From CAZSNT01 sp964607765 (lineage in GTDB: Bacteria; Verrucomicrobiota; Lentisphaeria; Oligosphaerales; JABHEG01): a stretch of DNA of 64,000 nt. The notes under the pieces are model-generated. The model was not told the origin of the DNA. It was given only the letters and a program-made list of their open reading frames with translations, and did no database searches. This document shows, one piece after another, positions 1 to 8,822 of this stretch (positions are counted from its first letter, which is position 1; each line of letters starts with the position of its first letter). Position numbers and translations under genes: made by a program. The stretch lies in the NCBI GenBank assembly GCA_964607765.1, contig CAZSNT010000036.1, forward strand, positions 3,639-67,638, in the 5' to 3' direction.

Positions 1-29
1 GCCTCAGCGCGTCGTGCCGCACTTGCCGT

Positions 30-497
30 CTACTTGCCCAGGTACAACACCTCGAACGCGTCGATCAGTTGCTTGAGCTTCGCCACGTGTGTCAAGTCCG
101 TGCTCTGTTTCGCCTTCATGGCATGGACCACGATCTGGTGCAGGGTCGTCACCGACTCCACGTACTTCGCGTGGGCTTTCTTGTCGCTGGCCGGGGCGGG
201 CTTGACGCGCTGTGCCATGAAGTAATAGGTGACGATCTCGGTCAGCTCCGCCGCGTGCTCGTCCTTGTTCGCTACCCAGCGTACGGCCTGGTTCTGGCTC
301 GCGCCCTTCTTACCGCCCAGTTCCACGATCTGTTTCATGGACTTCTCAATTGTGGCCACGTGCTCCTTCATCAAGCTGAAGCGCGTTTCGTCGCCGTAGA
401 TCCCGCACGGGATCTGGCAGTGCGCCCACGCGCGTCCGCCCACCGCCAGCACACACATCCCAACCGCCGCCATCACACTCACATTGCGCAGATTCAT
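30..497 (-). CDS. sodN: Nickel-containing superoxide dismutase, exported
   Basis: 155 aa. It should convert superoxide to O2 and H2O2 with a nickel centre. After a signal peptide of about 25 residues ending AWA, the sequence continues HCQIPCGIY, matching the nickel hook HCxxPCGxY of the NiSOD family: His26, Cys27 and Cys31 here are His1, Cys2 and Cys6 of the mature enzyme. The rest resembles the NiSOD four-helix bundle, including an LHQ-containing helix near the C-terminus, and the mature length of about 130 aa is near the family's roughly 117. I start at Met 497 because GGAGG lies 9 nt upstream and this gives a clean signal peptide; the frame is open to 536. Cleavage after AWA would itself expose His1. 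No NiSOD-processing peptidase gene is visible, but the window ends just downstream. Family confident; export inferred. Confidence 0.85.
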   Translation of the reverse strand: MNLRNVSVMAAVGMCVLAVGGRAWAHCQIPCGIYGDETRFSLMKEHVATIEKSMKQIVELGGKKGASQNQAVRWVANKDEHAAELTEIVTYYFMAQRVKPAPASDKKAHAKYVESVTTLHQIVVHAMKAKQSTDLTHVAKLKQLIDAFEVLYLGK

Positions 498-585
498 TCG
501 CTCGTTCCTCCAGTCTTCTCTTCTCTTGGGAGTCATTCCTGGATAAGACAGCTGGGACAGCGGATGGTTGCATGCCCACAGAAAG

Positions 586-618
586 AGGAAGGAGGCCGGG
601 GGATCCGGCCTCCTTCCT
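586..618 (-). terminator. Hairpin terminator downstream of the DUF11 gene
   Basis: A perfect 14-bp stem (586-599 with 605-618) closes a 5-nt loop. It lies 24 nt beyond the stop of the giant DUF11 gene on the minus strand and is followed on that strand by CTCTTTCTG, a modest T-rich tail. It would insulate the NiSOD gene from upstream transcription. Confidence 0.65.
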
Positions 619-642
619 GGTGATTCGCTCTGTGTTTGGCGA

Positions 643-3600
643 TTACTGGTTCAGAGTTTCGACCGTGATGTTGATCGTGGCGTTGCCGCCGGCGGGCACA
701 TTGGCGATAGTCCAGGTGACCGTGCCGCCGTCGACCGTTCCGCCGTCCGGGTTGCTGACCACGTTCACGTCCGCGGGCAGCGTGTCCGTGATGACCACAT
801 TGGTCGCCGCGGCGTTACCGTTGTTGCTGACGGTCAGCGTGTAGGCGATGCGGCTGGCCGCGGTCACCGTGTCCGTGGCGCTATCCGACGCTGTCTCGAC
901 GATCTCCGCAGCCGACACGCTCGCGGTGTTGACCACGCTGCGCGTCACTTGCGTGACCACGGACTGCTTGGTCAGCGACAGGCTCGGGGCGACGACCTCC
1001 ACGTCTGCGGAGTCGTTGTCGTTGGTGGTGTCGTCCTGCGTACTGGTCGTGGTGATGACGACGGTGTTCGTGTAGTTGCCCACCGCGGCGGCGGACTTGG
1101 TGACCGTGCCGGTGATGGTGAGGGTGCCGGAAGCACTGACGGCGAGGTAGCCGACGGTGACGGTGACGGTCCGGCCGCTGACGCTGACCGTGCCGACGCT
1201 CGCCGTGGCGGTGAACGCGTCACCCTCGTACAGGCCTTCGGGCACTTCGTCGGTGACCACGACGTTCTTGGCGGTCGCCGTACCGATGTTGCCGAAGCTG
1301 ATCTGGAAGGAACAGGTCGAGTTGGTCACGACCGTAGCGGGATCGCTGACTTTGGTCACCACAACGTCCGCGGCCAGGATGTCAGCGGTGTGCGTGTCGC
1401 TGTTGTTGGCGGTGCCTTCGCCGCCCTCGACGCTGTCCGTGGTGGCCGCGGCCACATTAGTGACCGTGCCGGCGGTCGCGGTGACCGTCAGGTTCAGCGT
1501 GACGGTGACGCTGGCGCCGACCTCGATGTCGCCCAGGTTGAACGTCACGACTTGTCCGTCGACGCTTGCGGGGGCGGGTGTGGCGCTGACCAGCGCGAGG
1601 CCGGCGGGCAGCGTGTCGACCAGGACCACGTTCTTGGCCGGCGCCGTGCCGATATTGGACACGACGACCGTGTGGGCGGATGCCTCACCCGCGACCACGC
1701 TGGCCGGGCCGCTCTTCTCGACGAGGATATCGGGGGCGATCACGTCCGAGTCGGCCGTGTCGGTGTTGTTGGCCGTGCCCTGTCCGCCCTCGACGCTGTC
1801 CGTGACGGCAGTCGCCGTGTTGGTCAGTGTGCCGGCAGTAACAGTGACGGTGGCGTTGATCGTGATGGCCACGCTCGCGTCGACCGCGAGGTCACCCAGG
1901 TTGAACGTGAGCGTTTGGCCGTCAACAGCGACCGGCGCCGGCGTCGCACTCACGTAGGCCAAGCCTGCGGGCAGCACATCGGTGAGCACCACGTTTTTGG
2001 CGAGGGCCGTGCCGATGTTCTGGACGGTGACCGTGTAGCTTGCACCTTCGCCCGCAACGACCTGGGCCGGACCGGACTTGGCCACGGCCACGTCGGGAGC
2101 GAGGATGGCGGACGCGCAGTCGGCGCTGTTGTTCGCAGCGCCTTGGCCGCCCTCGACGCTGTCCGTGCTCGCGCTCGCCACGTTGGTCGCCGACCCGGCG
2201 GTTGCGGTGACCAGCACGTTGATGGTGATGCTGCTTGAGCCGCCCGCGGCGATGTCGCCGAGGCTGAAGCTGACGGCCTGGCCGCTGATGTCGGTCGGTA
2301 CCGGCGTGGCGTCCACGAATGCGACGCCGTCGGGCAGGATATCGACGACCGAGACATTGGCAGCGGTCGCGTCGCCGAGGTTCGTTACAGTGATGACGTA
2401 GGCGGCGCTCTCACCGGCGACCATGTCCACCGGGCAGTCGAGAGCTACGGCGATGTCGGCCGACTTGACCACGGAGGTGAAGGAGGCCGTGTTGTTGGCC
2501 GTGCCTTCGCCACCTTCGACACTGTCCGTCGTGGCGGTCGCCACGTTGGTGACCGAGCCGGCGGTTGCCGTGACGGTGGTGTTGATCGTGAGCGTGGTGC
2601 TCCCGCCGACCGCGAGGCCACCGAGCCCGAACGTCACAACCTGACCGTCCACGCTGACCGGTGCGGGGTCCGCACTGGCGAACACGAGGCCGTCGGGCAG
2701 CGTGTCGACCAGGACGACGTTCTTGGCCAGGGCATCGCCGACATTGGACACAGTCACGGTGTAGGCAGCGCTCTGACCGGCGGTCACCTCAGTCGGTCCC
2801 GTCTTCTCGACGAGGACGTCGGGTGCGATCACTGTGGACGTGGCCGTGTCGCTGTTGTTGGCCGTGCCTTCGCCGCCTTCCACGCTGTCCGTGACGGCAG
2901 TCGCCGTGTTGGTCAGTGTCCCGGACGTGACTTCGACCGTGACATCGACTGTGATAGTGGTACTGGCGCCGGCTGCGAGGTCGCCCAAGTTGAATGTGAG
3001 CGTCTGACCGTCGACCGCGGCCGGGACCGGGTTGGCGCTGACGTAGGCGAGACCGGCAGGCAGTACGTCGGTGAGCACTACGTTCTTGGCAAGGGCACTG
3101 CCGATGTTGGACACGACGACTGTGTAGGTCGCGCCTTCGCCGGCTACGACTTGGGCAGGCCCCGACTTGGCAACGGCCACGTCAGGCGCCGTGATCGTGC
3201 TGGTGCACTCGGCGCTGTTGTTGGCCGCGCCCTGTCCGCCTTCCTGGCTGTCCGTGCTCGCGCTCGCCGTATTCGTCGCATCGCCGGCCGTGGCGGAGAT
3301 CAGCACGTTGATCGTGATGGTGGTCGAGGCGCCGGGCGCCAGATCGCCAACACTGAACGTGAGCGTCTGGCCGGTGATGTCGGTCGGGACCGGTGTGGCA
3401 TCCACGAAGTCGACACCGGCGGGCAGCACGTCGACGACCGAGACGTTGCTCGCGACCGTGTTGCCGTTGTTCGCGATCGTGATGACGTAGCTGGCGTTCT
3501 CACCGGCGACCATGTCGACGGGGCAATCGAGGCTGAGTGCGATGTCCGCAGCCTGGATCGTGGTGGTGCAGGTTGCGGTGTTGTTGGTCAGGTCGCTCTC

Positions 3601-5031
3601 TTCGTCAGGCGTCGACACCGTGGCGGTGTTCACCGCGACGCCTTCGGAGACGGCTGTTTCGACGGTGATTGTGACCGTGGCTTCCTGCAGGTACGCCATG
3701 TCGCCCAGGGAGAAAGACAGTTTGTCGCCGATCACACTGACGGGCGCCGGGTTGGCGGACACATAGGTGACTTCGGGGGGCAGCGTGTCAACGAGGATCA
3801 CGTCGGAAGCGGTGGTCACGCCGAGATTCGCCACCGTGATGGTGTAGTCGAACTGCTGGCCGTAGGCGGCTTGAGCCGGACCGGACTTGACCACGGTCAG
3901 ATCGGGCTGCGGCAGCACAATGTGCTCGGTGACGTTGGTCTCGGCGGGTGCGGGCAGGTCGGGGGAGGCGATGACGGCCTGGTTGTGAATGTCGAGATCG
4001 TCAGCGGACACGGGGGTGGCGTCGGCCTGAAAACGGACGATCACGCTCTCGCCCGGGCCCAGGTTGACGGCAGGCCACGTGATGGTGCGGGTCGTTTCGT
4101 CGAGAACACCGCCGTCCAAAGGCACGACAAAATAGAGGTTGTCATCGATCGCGTCGCTGATGACGACGTCGCTGATGGTGGTGAATCCCACATTGCTCGC
4201 TTTGACTTCGTAAATGATGGTGTCGCCGAACTTCACCTCGCTGCCGCTGGGCGGGTTGGCTGTCTTGCAGACGTTCAGCACGGGCACAGGCACGGGGTTT
4301 GTGAGGGTCTTGAGCGGGGAGTTGTGGACTTCGAGGATCTCGATGCTGCCGAACGCGCCGCTCGCGAATGCGGCTTTCGCAACACTCCACTCATAAACCA
4401 GTTCGTAGATCCAAGGCGCGTTGGGGTCGGCCGTGGTGTCAGCGGCATAAGTGTTGGTGGGGACGCGCTGGGGGCTTTCGGTGTCGCGGTCGGGGTACAG
4501 GGGGTTGGCGTCATTCCAGTTCCAGACGAGAGAGGAGGATGCGCCCGTGACGTGCGCGGCGCTGCCGGTGATCATGGTGCCGTCGCCGCCCGTGGCGCCG
4601 AGACACTCCATGATGCCTGTCTTCTTGTCCTGCGTGGCGTAATCGAGGAAGAAATCGAGCGCGAGCGTGCCGCTGCTGTCGTAGAGCCGGATTTCGGCGT
4701 GCTCACTATTGGTCAGGTCGCGGAGCCGGTGGCGTTGTTTGCGGTCCCAGTCGATGGAGTTCACGCCGTAGGTGTTGTCGTTGATGTGCACGCTCTGGGA
4801 GAATGCGAAGTAGTAGTTGTCGGCGTCTTCGGCAGTGAACAGGTATCCGGCGAAGTCACCGGTTGCCTGGTCCTGCGTGTACGTGATACCCTTAATCACG
4901 TACGGGGCTTCCACGACTCCGGTGACAGGGTCACGTACGTACCCGTCAATCACGGGTGCTTGGGCCAGGGCCAGTACGGTCCCGGCTACGTACAGGGCGA
5001 GGGTGAGGGCGGCGGTTGTCAGCTTGCGCAT
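643..5031 (-). CDS. Giant secreted protein with ten DUF11 repeats
   Basis: 1462 aa. A signal peptide of about 24 residues (ending ALAQA) is followed by a unique N-terminal region of about 230 aa rich in Asp and Tyr, then ten consecutive DUF11 (TIGR01451-type) domains of about 120 aa. Each has a conserved Y(T/V)(V/I)TVSNxG strand and a DxLPxG(L/V) turn. DUF11 domains are Ig-like surface or stalk modules, so a long extracellular rod is likely. Repeats 3-5 and 6-8 form two copies of a three-domain unit. No sortase motif, PEP-CTERM or C-terminal anchor is visible; the protein ends in a beta-strand. The start is chosen at 5031 because AAGGAG precedes it by 8 nt; the frame remains open upstream through the N gap, which is an artefact. 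A terminator hairpin follows. Ligand unknown. Confidence 0.88.
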   Translation of the reverse strand: MRKLTTAALTLALYVAGTVLALAQAPVIDGYVRDPVTGVVEAPYVIKGITYTQDQATGDFAGYLFTAEDADNYYFAFSQSVHINDNTYGVNSIDWDRKQRHRLRDLTNSEHAEIRLYDSSGTLALDFFLDYATQDKKTGIMECLGATGGDGTMITGSAAHVTGASSSLVWNWNDANPLYPDRDTESPQRVPTNTYAADTTADPNAPWIYELVYEWSVAKAAFASGAFGSIEILEVHNSPLKTLTNPVPVPVLNVCKTANPPSGSEVKFGDTIIYEVKASNVGFTTISDVVISDAIDDNLYFVVPLDGGVLDETTRTITWPAVNLGPGESVIVRFQADATPVSADDLDIHNQAVIASPDLPAPAETNVTEHIVLPQPDLTVVKSGPAQAAYGQQFDYTITVANLGVTTASDVILVDTLPPEVTYVSANPAPVSVIGDKLSFSLGDMAYLQEATVTITVETAVSEGVAVNTATVSTPDEESDLTNNTATCTTTIQAADIALSLDCPVDMVAGENASYVITIANNGNTVASNVSVVDVLPAGVDFVDATPVPTDITGQTLTFSVGDLAPGASTTITINVLISATAGDATNTASASTDSQEGGQGAANNSAECTSTITAPDVAVAKSGPAQVVAGEGATYTVVVSNIGSALAKNVVLTDVLPAGLAYVSANPVPAAVDGQTLTFNLGDLAAGASTTITVDVTVEVTSGTLTNTATAVTDSVEGGEGTANNSDTATSTVIAPDVLVEKTGPTEVTAGQSAAYTVTVSNVGDALAKNVVLVDTLPDGLVFASADPAPVSVDGQVVTFGLGGLAVGGSTTLTINTTVTATAGSVTNVATATTDSVEGGEGTANNTASFTSVVKSADIAVALDCPVDMVAGESAAYVITVTNLGDATAANVSVVDILPDGVAFVDATPVPTDISGQAVSFSLGDIAAGGSSSITINVLVTATAGSATNVASASTDSVEGGQGAANNSADCASAILAPDVAVAKSGPAQVVAGEGASYTVTVQNIGTALAKNVVLTDVLPAGLAYVSATPAPVAVDGQTLTFNLGDLAVDASVAITINATVTVTAGTLTNTATAVTDSVEGGQGTANNTDTADSDVIAPDILVEKSGPASVVAGEASAHTVVVSNIGTAPAKNVVLVDTLPAGLALVSATPAPASVDGQVVTFNLGDIEVGASVTVTLNLTVTATAGTVTNVAAATTDSVEGGEGTANNSDTHTADILAADVVVTKVSDPATVVTNSTCSFQISFGNIGTATAKNVVVTDEVPEGLYEGDAFTATASVGTVSVSGRTVTVTVGYLAVSASGTLTITGTVTKSAAAVGNYTNTVVITTTSTQDDTTNDNDSADVEVVAPSLSLTKQSVVTQVTRSVVNTASVSAAEIVETASDSATDTVTAASRIAYTLTVSNNGNAAATNVVITDTLPADVNVVSNPDGGTVDGGTVTWTIANVPAGGNATINITVETLNQ

Positions 5032-5366
5032 CGGTCGGTCTCCTTTTCTTTTCCTATTTCTTGCTTCCTGCATAGAATCCAGGGTGCATTCCGGGCGGGA
5101 TGGCAAGTCCCTCTTCAGCGACCGATGCGGGGGCGCTGACGATCTTGGCGGACGTCTTAGCAGCGGGCGTGCCAAGTGGCTTTCAGCAGGCCGTGTGAGG
5201 GGGGGGACATCTGGCCTTCCCAGGTAGGGAGTCCGGGGGGGGAGAAAAAAGGACGTCGGCTTGTTGCAGAGCGGTGGGGCCCCACGCAAGAGAGCGCCCC
5301 TGACAACGCGGAGTCGAGCCGCGGCTACAGAAAATGTCGGCCCTTCCGAGCCAAGGCTCCTGCCAT

Positions 5367-5727
5367 GCGGCGTATATCGTTGTACGACAGGANNNNNNNN
5401 NNNNNNNNNNNNNNNNNNNNNNNNNNNNNNNNNNNNNNNNNNNNNNNNNNNNNNNNNNNNNNNNNNNNNNNNNNNNNNNNNNNNNNNNNNNNTCACCCGG
5501 CTCAGGAGAGCCGGGCAACGGGGGTACGGCCACTCCGGCGTATATCGTTGTACGACAGGATCACCCGGCTCAGGAGAGCCGGGCAACGGGGGTACGGCCA
5601 CTCCGGCGTATATCGCTGTACGACAGGATTACCCGGCTCAGGAGAGCCGGGCAACGGGGGTACGGCCACTACGGCGTATACCGTTGTACGACAGGATCAC
5701 CCGGCTCTGGAGAGCCGGGCAACGGGG
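5367..5727. repeat. 68-bp tandem repeat with CCCGGCTC hairpin (family A)
   Basis: Four units after the gap start at 5493, 5561, 5629 and 5697, exactly 68 bp apart; part of another unit precedes the gap. Each holds an 8-bp inverted repeat CCCGGCTC-AGGA-GAGCCGGG followed by CAACGGGGG, and a segment GGCGTATAYCGYTGTACGAC. Related single hairpins occur near 11392-11472, and a half element near 30547-30570. Confidence 0.85.
5393..5492. other. Assembly gap of 100 N
   Basis: Exactly 100 unknown bases, a conventional scaffolding gap length, inside the 68-bp tandem array. The true number of repeat units is unknown. Confidence 0.98.
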
Positions 5728-5757
5728 GCACGGCGGGGGGGAGCATGGAGCGGTCCG

Positions 5758-7692
5758 TCAGAGATTCTCGATGGGTACGGGCTCGACGGGACTGGCCAGG
5801 TCGAAGCCAAACGCGCGGGAGAGAAAATACAGCTCCGCTTCGAGGGCGCGTCGGATGGTTCGTGCCTGACGGAATCCGTGCTGCTCGCCTTCAAATTCCA
5901 GGTACGCCACGGGCAGGCCTTTGCGGCGCAGCGCCTCGACCATCATCTGTGCCTGGTTCGGGGGCACGACTTCGTCCTCGCTGCCCTGCAGGAAGATGAC
6001 CGGGCAGGAGAGTCCATCCACGTGATGGATTGGCGACCGGTCAAGGTAAACATCGCGCGCCTCCGGATACGGTCCGATCAGGCGGTCGAGGTAGCGTGCC
6101 TCGAACTTGTGCGTTTCCTGGGCGAGGACCTCGCAGTCGCTGATCCCGTAGCGGCTGATGCCCGCAGCGAACACGTTGCGCATGGTCAACGCGGCAAGTG
6201 TGGTGTAGCCGCCCGCACTGCCGCCCGCGATCGCCATCCGTCCCGGGTCGACCAAGCCGCGTTCAGCCAGGTATGCGGCGCCGTTACAGCAGTCGTCCAC
6301 ATCCACGACACCCCACTGACCGTTCAGGCGCTCGCGGTAGCGTCGACCGTAGCCCGTGCTGCCGCCGTAGTTGACGTCGAGCACGGCGATGCCGCGGCTG
6401 GTCAGGTACTGAACCTTCAGGTTGAGCGCTGCTGACGCGGCCGCGGTCGGACCGCCGTGCACCATGACCACGAGCGGTGGCAGTTCGTCGGCCGGTGCGC
6501 GGAACGCATCGTTGCGGGGCGCGTAGAACAGCGCGTGCGCCGTGCGCCCGTTCCCGGTCGGGAACTCGACAGGCGCGGCTGTGCTCAGGCAGGTCTCGGG
6601 GAACGAGACAGCGTCCGCGCGATGCCGTTCCCGACACTCGCCGGTGCGCAGGTCCAGGTGCATCACTGCGGCCGACACGCTCGGCGAGCCGCCGATGAAC
6701 AGGACGTCGTCCGTGCCGACGCAGACCGAATCGATAGTGTTGCAGGGCATGTCGATTGCGGAGATAGCACCGGTTTTCCGGTCGACCTCGCCGAGCTCGA
6801 ACATGCCGTCCCGGGTGTAAGCGGCCAGCAACCGTCCCGACGGCGTGAACCCGTACAGCGGCCGGCCGAACACCCAGTGCGGCAGTGCGAACTCCGCAGC
6901 CAGTTCGCAGACAGGCTGCACCGCGCCGTCCTCGTATCGGTACAGGTTCCACCAGTCTGTGCGGTCCGACACGAAGTGGAGTGTGCCGTCGGGCGACCAC
7001 TCGGGCTGCACAATGGCTTCGTCCGTGCCGCCCGCTATCCGGACTGCGTTCGCCATGCGTCCGGCATCATCGACGTCGCCGCGCCAGAGCTCGGCGGCGT
7101 CCCACGGCATGTTCGGGTGGTTCCAGGCGACCCAGGCGAGCTTCGTGCCGTCCGGGCTGAGGCGCGGCGCGGCGTAGAAGTCGCAGCCTGACACCAGCGT
7201 CTGCGGCGGCTTGTCACTTCGCGAGCAGGGGACACCGACGATGCTGTTCACGGGCTCACCCTCGCCCCGGTGATCCTCGCACACGGCCAGGACGCGTGAG
7301 CGTCGGCCGTCGAATTGCAGGTTGGCGAACCGCAGCCCCGGCTGGTCCGTGATCTGCCGCGGCGCCTCGCCGATTCCGACCGCGTACAGCTGCTGGTCGC
7401 TGTCGTTGCAGAACACGAAGCGGTCGCCGCACGCGCAGTAGGCGCCGCCGCCGTACTCGTGTACCCGTGTTCGAACGTTGAACCCGGCAGGCACGACATC
7501 GGTCTTGACGCCCGCCTCGTCGAGACAGACGATGACGTTGCGTCCGCCTTCGTCGGGGCGTGACTCGCAGCAGGTGACCTTGCCGGCCGCGAAGGCTGCG
7601 CCGCTCAGGCGCACCGACCCCGCCGCGATCTGCGCGGCTGAGATCGGCGACTGCCAGGAACCGTAGGGGGATTCGTGGATTGCTGGATTCAT
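5758..7692 (-). CDS. S9 family (prolyl oligopeptidase-type) serine peptidase
   Basis: 644 aa. The N-terminal two-thirds looks like the beta-propeller of acylaminoacyl-peptidase-type enzymes; the C-terminal third is an alpha/beta-hydrolase domain. The nucleophile Ser is in GGSAGG, preceded by a ranking oxyanion segment MVHGGPT; the acid is probably Asp in GSEDEVVPP and the base His in EQHGFR. The start YGSWQSPIS matches the family's usual N-terminus. No signal peptide is seen, so a cytoplasmic role trimming short peptides is likely. The start codon lies inside an imperfect AATCCA-type microsatellite with no Shine-Dalgarno, so the exact start is uncertain. The next gene upstream on this strand (isomerase) ends 59 bp away. 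Peptidase family confident, substrate unknown. Confidence 0.85.
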   Translation of the reverse strand: MNPAIHESPYGSWQSPISAAQIAAGSVRLSGAAFAAGKVTCCESRPDEGGRNVIVCLDEAGVKTDVVPAGFNVRTRVHEYGGGAYCACGDRFVFCNDSDQQLYAVGIGEAPRQITDQPGLRFANLQFDGRRSRVLAVCEDHRGEGEPVNSIVGVPCSRSDKPPQTLVSGCDFYAAPRLSPDGTKLAWVAWNHPNMPWDAAELWRGDVDDAGRMANAVRIAGGTDEAIVQPEWSPDGTLHFVSDRTDWWNLYRYEDGAVQPVCELAAEFALPHWVFGRPLYGFTPSGRLLAAYTRDGMFELGEVDRKTGAISAIDMPCNTIDSVCVGTDDVLFIGGSPSVSAAVMHLDLRTGECRERHRADAVSFPETCLSTAAPVEFPTGNGRTAHALFYAPRNDAFRAPADELPPLVVMVHGGPTAAASAALNLKVQYLTSRGIAVLDVNYGGSTGYGRRYRERLNGQWGVVDVDDCCNGAAYLAERGLVDPGRMAIAGGSAGGYTTLAALTMRNVFAAGISRYGISDCEVLAQETHKFEARYLDRLIGPYPEARDVYLDRSPIHHVDGLSCPVIFLQGSEDEVVPPNQAQMMVEALRRKGLPVAYLEFEGEQHGFRQARTIRRALEAELYFLSRAFGFDLASPVEPVPIENL

Positions 7693-7746
7693 GGATTGCT
7701 CGATTGCTGGACTGAGTCATTGAGTCACTGAGTCATTGAGTCACTG
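7663..7746. repeat. Microsatellites: GATTGCTGGA-type and 8-bp TGAGTCAT
   Basis: The stretch carries imperfect repeats of GATTGCTGGATT, overlapping the start of the S9 gene, then four tandem copies of an 8-bp unit TGAGTCA(T/C). The same 8-bp motif recurs four times at 62662-62693. Confidence 0.7.
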
Positions 7747-7751
7747 CCCCC

Positions 7752-8657
7752 TCACACCTTCGGGTTCGGCACGAACGCGCCGCCGCGACAGGTTTTGAGG
7801 TAGTTCAGGCCGCTCACCTGTCCGGTCATTTCGAGGTCGCCGCGGTATGCCGGGTCGTGCCAGCCCTCGATGTCGATCGAGCCTTTGAATCTGTTCTGGC
7901 GCAGGATGGTGATGATGTCGCGCCAGTTCGAGTCGCCGAACCCGGGCGTGCGATGGTGCACGTGGGGCTTGGGGCCGTGCACGCCGTAACGTTGGATCTG
8001 ATCCCACATCACGGTCGCGTCCTTGCCGTGCACGTGCAGCACTTTCGGCGCCCACTCGCGCAGCTGTGCAATCGGGTCGATGAGGCTGACCATCTGGTGG
8101 CAGGGCTCCCACTCCAGGCCCAGGTTGTCGGTGGGCACGGCGTCGAACATCATCTTCCACGCCTCGGGATTGTGCGCGATATTGAAGTCGCCCGTCTTCC
8201 ACGTGCCGCCCATGTCGCAGTTTTCGAATCCGATCTTCACGCCCTTGTCCGCGGCGCGGCTGGCGAGCTCGCCGAACACTTCCTTGAATCGCGGTATCGA
8301 TTCGTTGATCGGCTTGCCCCTGACGCGGCCCGTGAAGCCGCAGACCAGGTTGGTGCCGAACAGGTGCGCTTTGTCGATGCAGGTTTTCCAGCCGTCGAGC
8401 GTTTCCTGGTCCAGCGGCTGGTTCTCGAGCGGGTTGCCGAACATGTCGAGTGCGCTGATGATCGCGCCCGTGCCGTCGAGGACTTCGTTCACCTCGGCGG
8501 CGAGTCGGTCCATGTCCACATCGCCTATCTTCTGCCAGAACGTGATCTGGAAGCTCTCGAAGCCGTAGGGCAGGATTTGGCGGATGTACTCCGGCGCAGT
8601 CTGCTTGCCTTGGACGAGCGTGCCGATCCGGATGTCTTCTTTGCTGTAGTCGGGCAT
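7752..8657 (-). CDS. Sugar phosphate isomerase/epimerase-like TIM barrel
   Basis: 301 aa. It belongs to the AP endonuclease 2/xylose isomerase-like TIM barrel superfamily (PF01261): characteristic segments are GFENCDMGGTW, LGLEWEPCHQM, VLHVHGKDA and the late GSIDIEGWHD, which provide the Glu, His and Asp metal ligands of that fold. Such proteins often act as sugar or inositol epimerases or isomerases in the cytoplasm. I start at 8657 because AAGGA lies 9 nt upstream and the family N-terminus fits; the frame is open to 8693. The neighbouring S9 peptidase starts 59 bp downstream, so the two may be co-transcribed. The substrate cannot be named. Confidence 0.85.
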   Translation of the reverse strand: MPDYSKEDIRIGTLVQGKQTAPEYIRQILPYGFESFQITFWQKIGDVDMDRLAAEVNEVLDGTGAIISALDMFGNPLENQPLDQETLDGWKTCIDKAHLFGTNLVCGFTGRVRGKPINESIPRFKEVFGELASRAADKGVKIGFENCDMGGTWKTGDFNIAHNPEAWKMMFDAVPTDNLGLEWEPCHQMVSLIDPIAQLREWAPKVLHVHGKDATVMWDQIQRYGVHGPKPHVHHRTPGFGDSNWRDIITILRQNRFKGSIDIEGWHDPAYRGDLEMTGQVSGLNYLKTCRGGAFVPNPKV

Positions 8658-8690
8658 GTGTGGCGTTCCTTGTCTGGTGGTGCTTCTATC

Positions 8691-8796
8691 CAATGTTCAG
8701 TGTTTCCTGTGGTCCAGCAGGATTCAGGGCTCGGCCCGATTGCTGTCGGCAGTTGTCGATTGCATTCGGTTGCTGTCGAGTTTGATCTTCCGAGCT
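8691..8796 (-). repeat. Dispersed repeat family D, copy 1
   Basis: Read on the minus strand, this spacer begins GCTCGGAAGATCAAACTCG and ends CACTGAACATTG. It matches 38510-38586 on the plus strand closely over its first 50 or so bases and again at the end; this copy has about 28 extra bases in the middle. It sits between the isomerase start and the end of the kinase-like membrane protein gene. Confidence 0.7.
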
Positions 8797-8822
8797 CAAA
8801 GGGGTCTTGCTGTCAGGCAAGT

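Larger units (their letters stand above)
5032..5757. other. Non-coding spacer with 68-bp tandem repeats and a gap
   Basis: This 726-bp spacer separates the DUF11 gene start from the S9 peptidase stop. Its first 300 bp show no recognisable gene; the rest is the 68-bp repeat array interrupted by an assembly gap. Frames open across it on both strands are repeat artefacts. Confidence 0.7.

Noticed and set aside
568..2238. Plus-strand frame of 556 codons opposite the DUF11 gene
   Set aside because: Rich in Asp, Arg, Gly and Val in a pattern that mirrors the DUF11 codons; no ribosome site or recognisable domain.
5032..5601. Extension of the DUF11 gene upstream through the gap
   Set aside because: The frame is open only because N and repeat sequence carry no stops. 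The signal peptide and ribosome site at 5031 mark the real start.
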